A stretch of DNA of 6,648 bases from Candidatus Cloacimonadota bacterium. GTDB taxonomy: Bacteria > Cloacimonadota > Cloacimonadia > Cloacimonadales > TCS61. The stretch lies in contig JAIORR010000081.1 in the NCBI GenBank assembly GCA_021108055.1, positions 1-6,648 of the forward strand, written 5' to 3'. The notes beneath the pieces were generated by a model that was not told where the DNA came from, searched no databases, and saw only the letters and a program-made list of their open reading frames with translations. A program made the position numbers and the translations under genes. Shown in pieces: positions 5,831 through 6,648 of the stretch. Numbering within the stretch: the stretch's first letter is position 1; each line of letters opens with the position of its first letter.

Positions 5831-6648
5831 ATGAAGAAAATTTTATTGTTTATATTTTTACTTTCTGCAATCTGTGTTCTTTCTGCAAAAATATCAGAGA
5901 ATCTGAATACTATTGTAGAATTAGAAACAGAGCAGAGAATATCTGAACGAATTGAAAAATTATTGTTTCCCTTCGTCGGTGAATCTGTTGTAATTATCGA
6001 TCTCGATCTTAAATATCCTTCTTTTCGATCAGAAACTTCCAGAGGAGATAATAAATCTTATTATAAAGATGATATTAAGAAAAATAGAACCGAAATATTA
6101 AAGAACAAACTTACGAATGCTAATATCGATCAAATCCAGATTGTTAATATGAAAGTCAGCATTTATTTGGTGAAATCAATTAAATCCGACAAAGAAAAAT
6201 TTGTTGAAGAAAGTGTAACAAACTGGCTGGGACTCGATTTGGAAAAAGGTGATGAACTTACGATTTCTAAAACGCTTTCTTATAGTGCTGCCGGAAGGAA
6301 ATCTGAGAAAACCGATGGAATTTCTCTTCCTTATACAAATAATAAAACAATACCATTTAAAAGCGGGGAGAAAGGATTCACCATAAATTTCTGGTTAATC
6401 GTGATCATTGCGGCGATCTTGACCATTATCTTGATACTATTGAATTTTACACTTCGATTTGGAATACGATCACTTCGCGATTCAATAGGGCAGATCAAAA
6501 TATCCAAAGCAGGCAATCCTTATCAGGTTAAGCCTGGTAGGGCTTCTTCATCTGCATTAAATAGTTCTGCTATTTTAGAAGCATCGAAAAAAAATCCTCT
6601 CGGAATAAATATCCAGGAAGATAAAAAAGAAAAAGCAAAAGAACTTCC
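5831..6648 (+). CDS. FliF-like (flagellar M-ring C-terminal domain-like) membrane protein, N-terminal part; runs off the right edge
   Basis: This open frame continues past the window end; 272 codons plus two bases are visible. AAAGGA (5819-5824) lies 6 bases before the ATG. Residues 1-19 are a signal peptide (MKK, then a hydrophobic run ending VLSA). Cys15 does not sit in a good lipobox (SAIC), so lipoprotein processing is unlikely. Residues about 23-150 resemble the third ring-building domain of FliF: an N-terminal helix with ELETEQRISERIEKLLFPFVG (30-50) followed by VVIIDLDL, then VSIYLV, and then a helix leading to NWLGLDLEKGDELTIS (131-146), like the FliF pattern of a helix, AvG-like turn and RGDxVxV strand. 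A membrane helix spans about 187-206, followed by Arg-rich residues and a Lys/Ser-rich tail that should be cytoplasmic. Unlike true FliF (about 500-570 residues), it lacks the first membrane helix and the earlier ring domains. No flagellar gene lies in the window. FliF kinship is my reading of patterns; a generic ring or secretion protein is the alternative. Confidence 0.6.
   Translation, partial: MKKILLFIFLLSAICVLSAKISENLNTIVELETEQRISERIEKLLFPFVGESVVIIDLDLKYPSFRSETSRGDNKSYYKDDIKKNRTEILKNKLTNANIDQIQIVNMKVSIYLVKSIKSDKEKFVEESVTNWLGLDLEKGDELTISKTLSYSAAGRKSEKTDGISLPYTNNKTIPFKSGEKGFTINFWLIVIIAAILTIILILLNFTLRFGIRSLRDSIGQIKISKAGNPYQVKPGRASSSALNSSAILEASKKNPLGINIQEDKKEKAKEL

Noticed and set aside
6331..6516. 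61-codon minus-strand open frame near the right edge
   Set aside because: It is antisense to the FliF-like frame, which has a ribosome-binding site, signal peptide and membrane helix; the minus-strand frame has no motif.

Overview
The window is an AT-rich bacterial chromosome segment with ordinary housekeeping genes. It holds one divergent, truncated gene on the minus strand, a 261-base intergenic region, and then a tightly packed plus-strand cluster: a glutamate racemase (murI), a degenerate M29-aminopeptidase-like protein, a DUF1846 protein and CTP synthase (pyrG). After a 91-base gap a further plus-strand gene runs off the right edge. I see no tRNA, rRNA, CRISPR array, transposase or phage gene. 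The source is probably an uncultured or poorly studied Gram-negative-type bacterium, because a membrane-anchored FliF-like protein and a patatin-like protein sit beside murI. The style (AAAGGA ribosome-binding sites, low GC, compact spacing, a hairpin followed by a GGAGCGACATATTTG-type intergenic motif) reminds me of the FCB group, perhaps Cloacimonadota. That placement is an impression from memory and not a computed result.

Layout. Bases 473 to 1 (minus strand) encode the first 157 residues of a patatin-like phospholipase/esterase with all its catalytic motifs visible. Bases 474-734 are the divergent intergenic region: a 15-bp imperfect hairpin (568-610), an 11-nt segment (488-498) complementary to part of that hairpin, a perfect TTGACA (675-680) and a palindrome with a 4-nt loop (684-709) just before murI. 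Bases 735-5739 hold four genes with a 1-nt overlap, an 11-nt gap and a 15-nt gap, which is the geometry of one operon. Bases 5740-5830 hold a short hairpin and a ribosome-binding site. Bases 5831-6648 hold the start of a secreted or membrane protein that I read as a minimal relative of the flagellar M-ring protein FliF.

How the genes may work together. MurI supplies D-glutamate for peptidoglycan, and PyrG makes CTP for nucleic acids and for CDP- and CMP-activated lipid and cell-wall precursors. Their co-transcription fits a growth and envelope-precursor operon. The roles of the M29-like protein and the DUF1846 protein are not known from the sequence. Two points stand out biologically. The M29-like protein seems to have lost the metal ligands of the aminopeptidase family. 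The right-edge gene has a signal peptide, one FliF ring-building-like domain, one membrane helix and a cytoplasmic tail, and lacks the N-terminal membrane helix and the other ring domains of true FliF.
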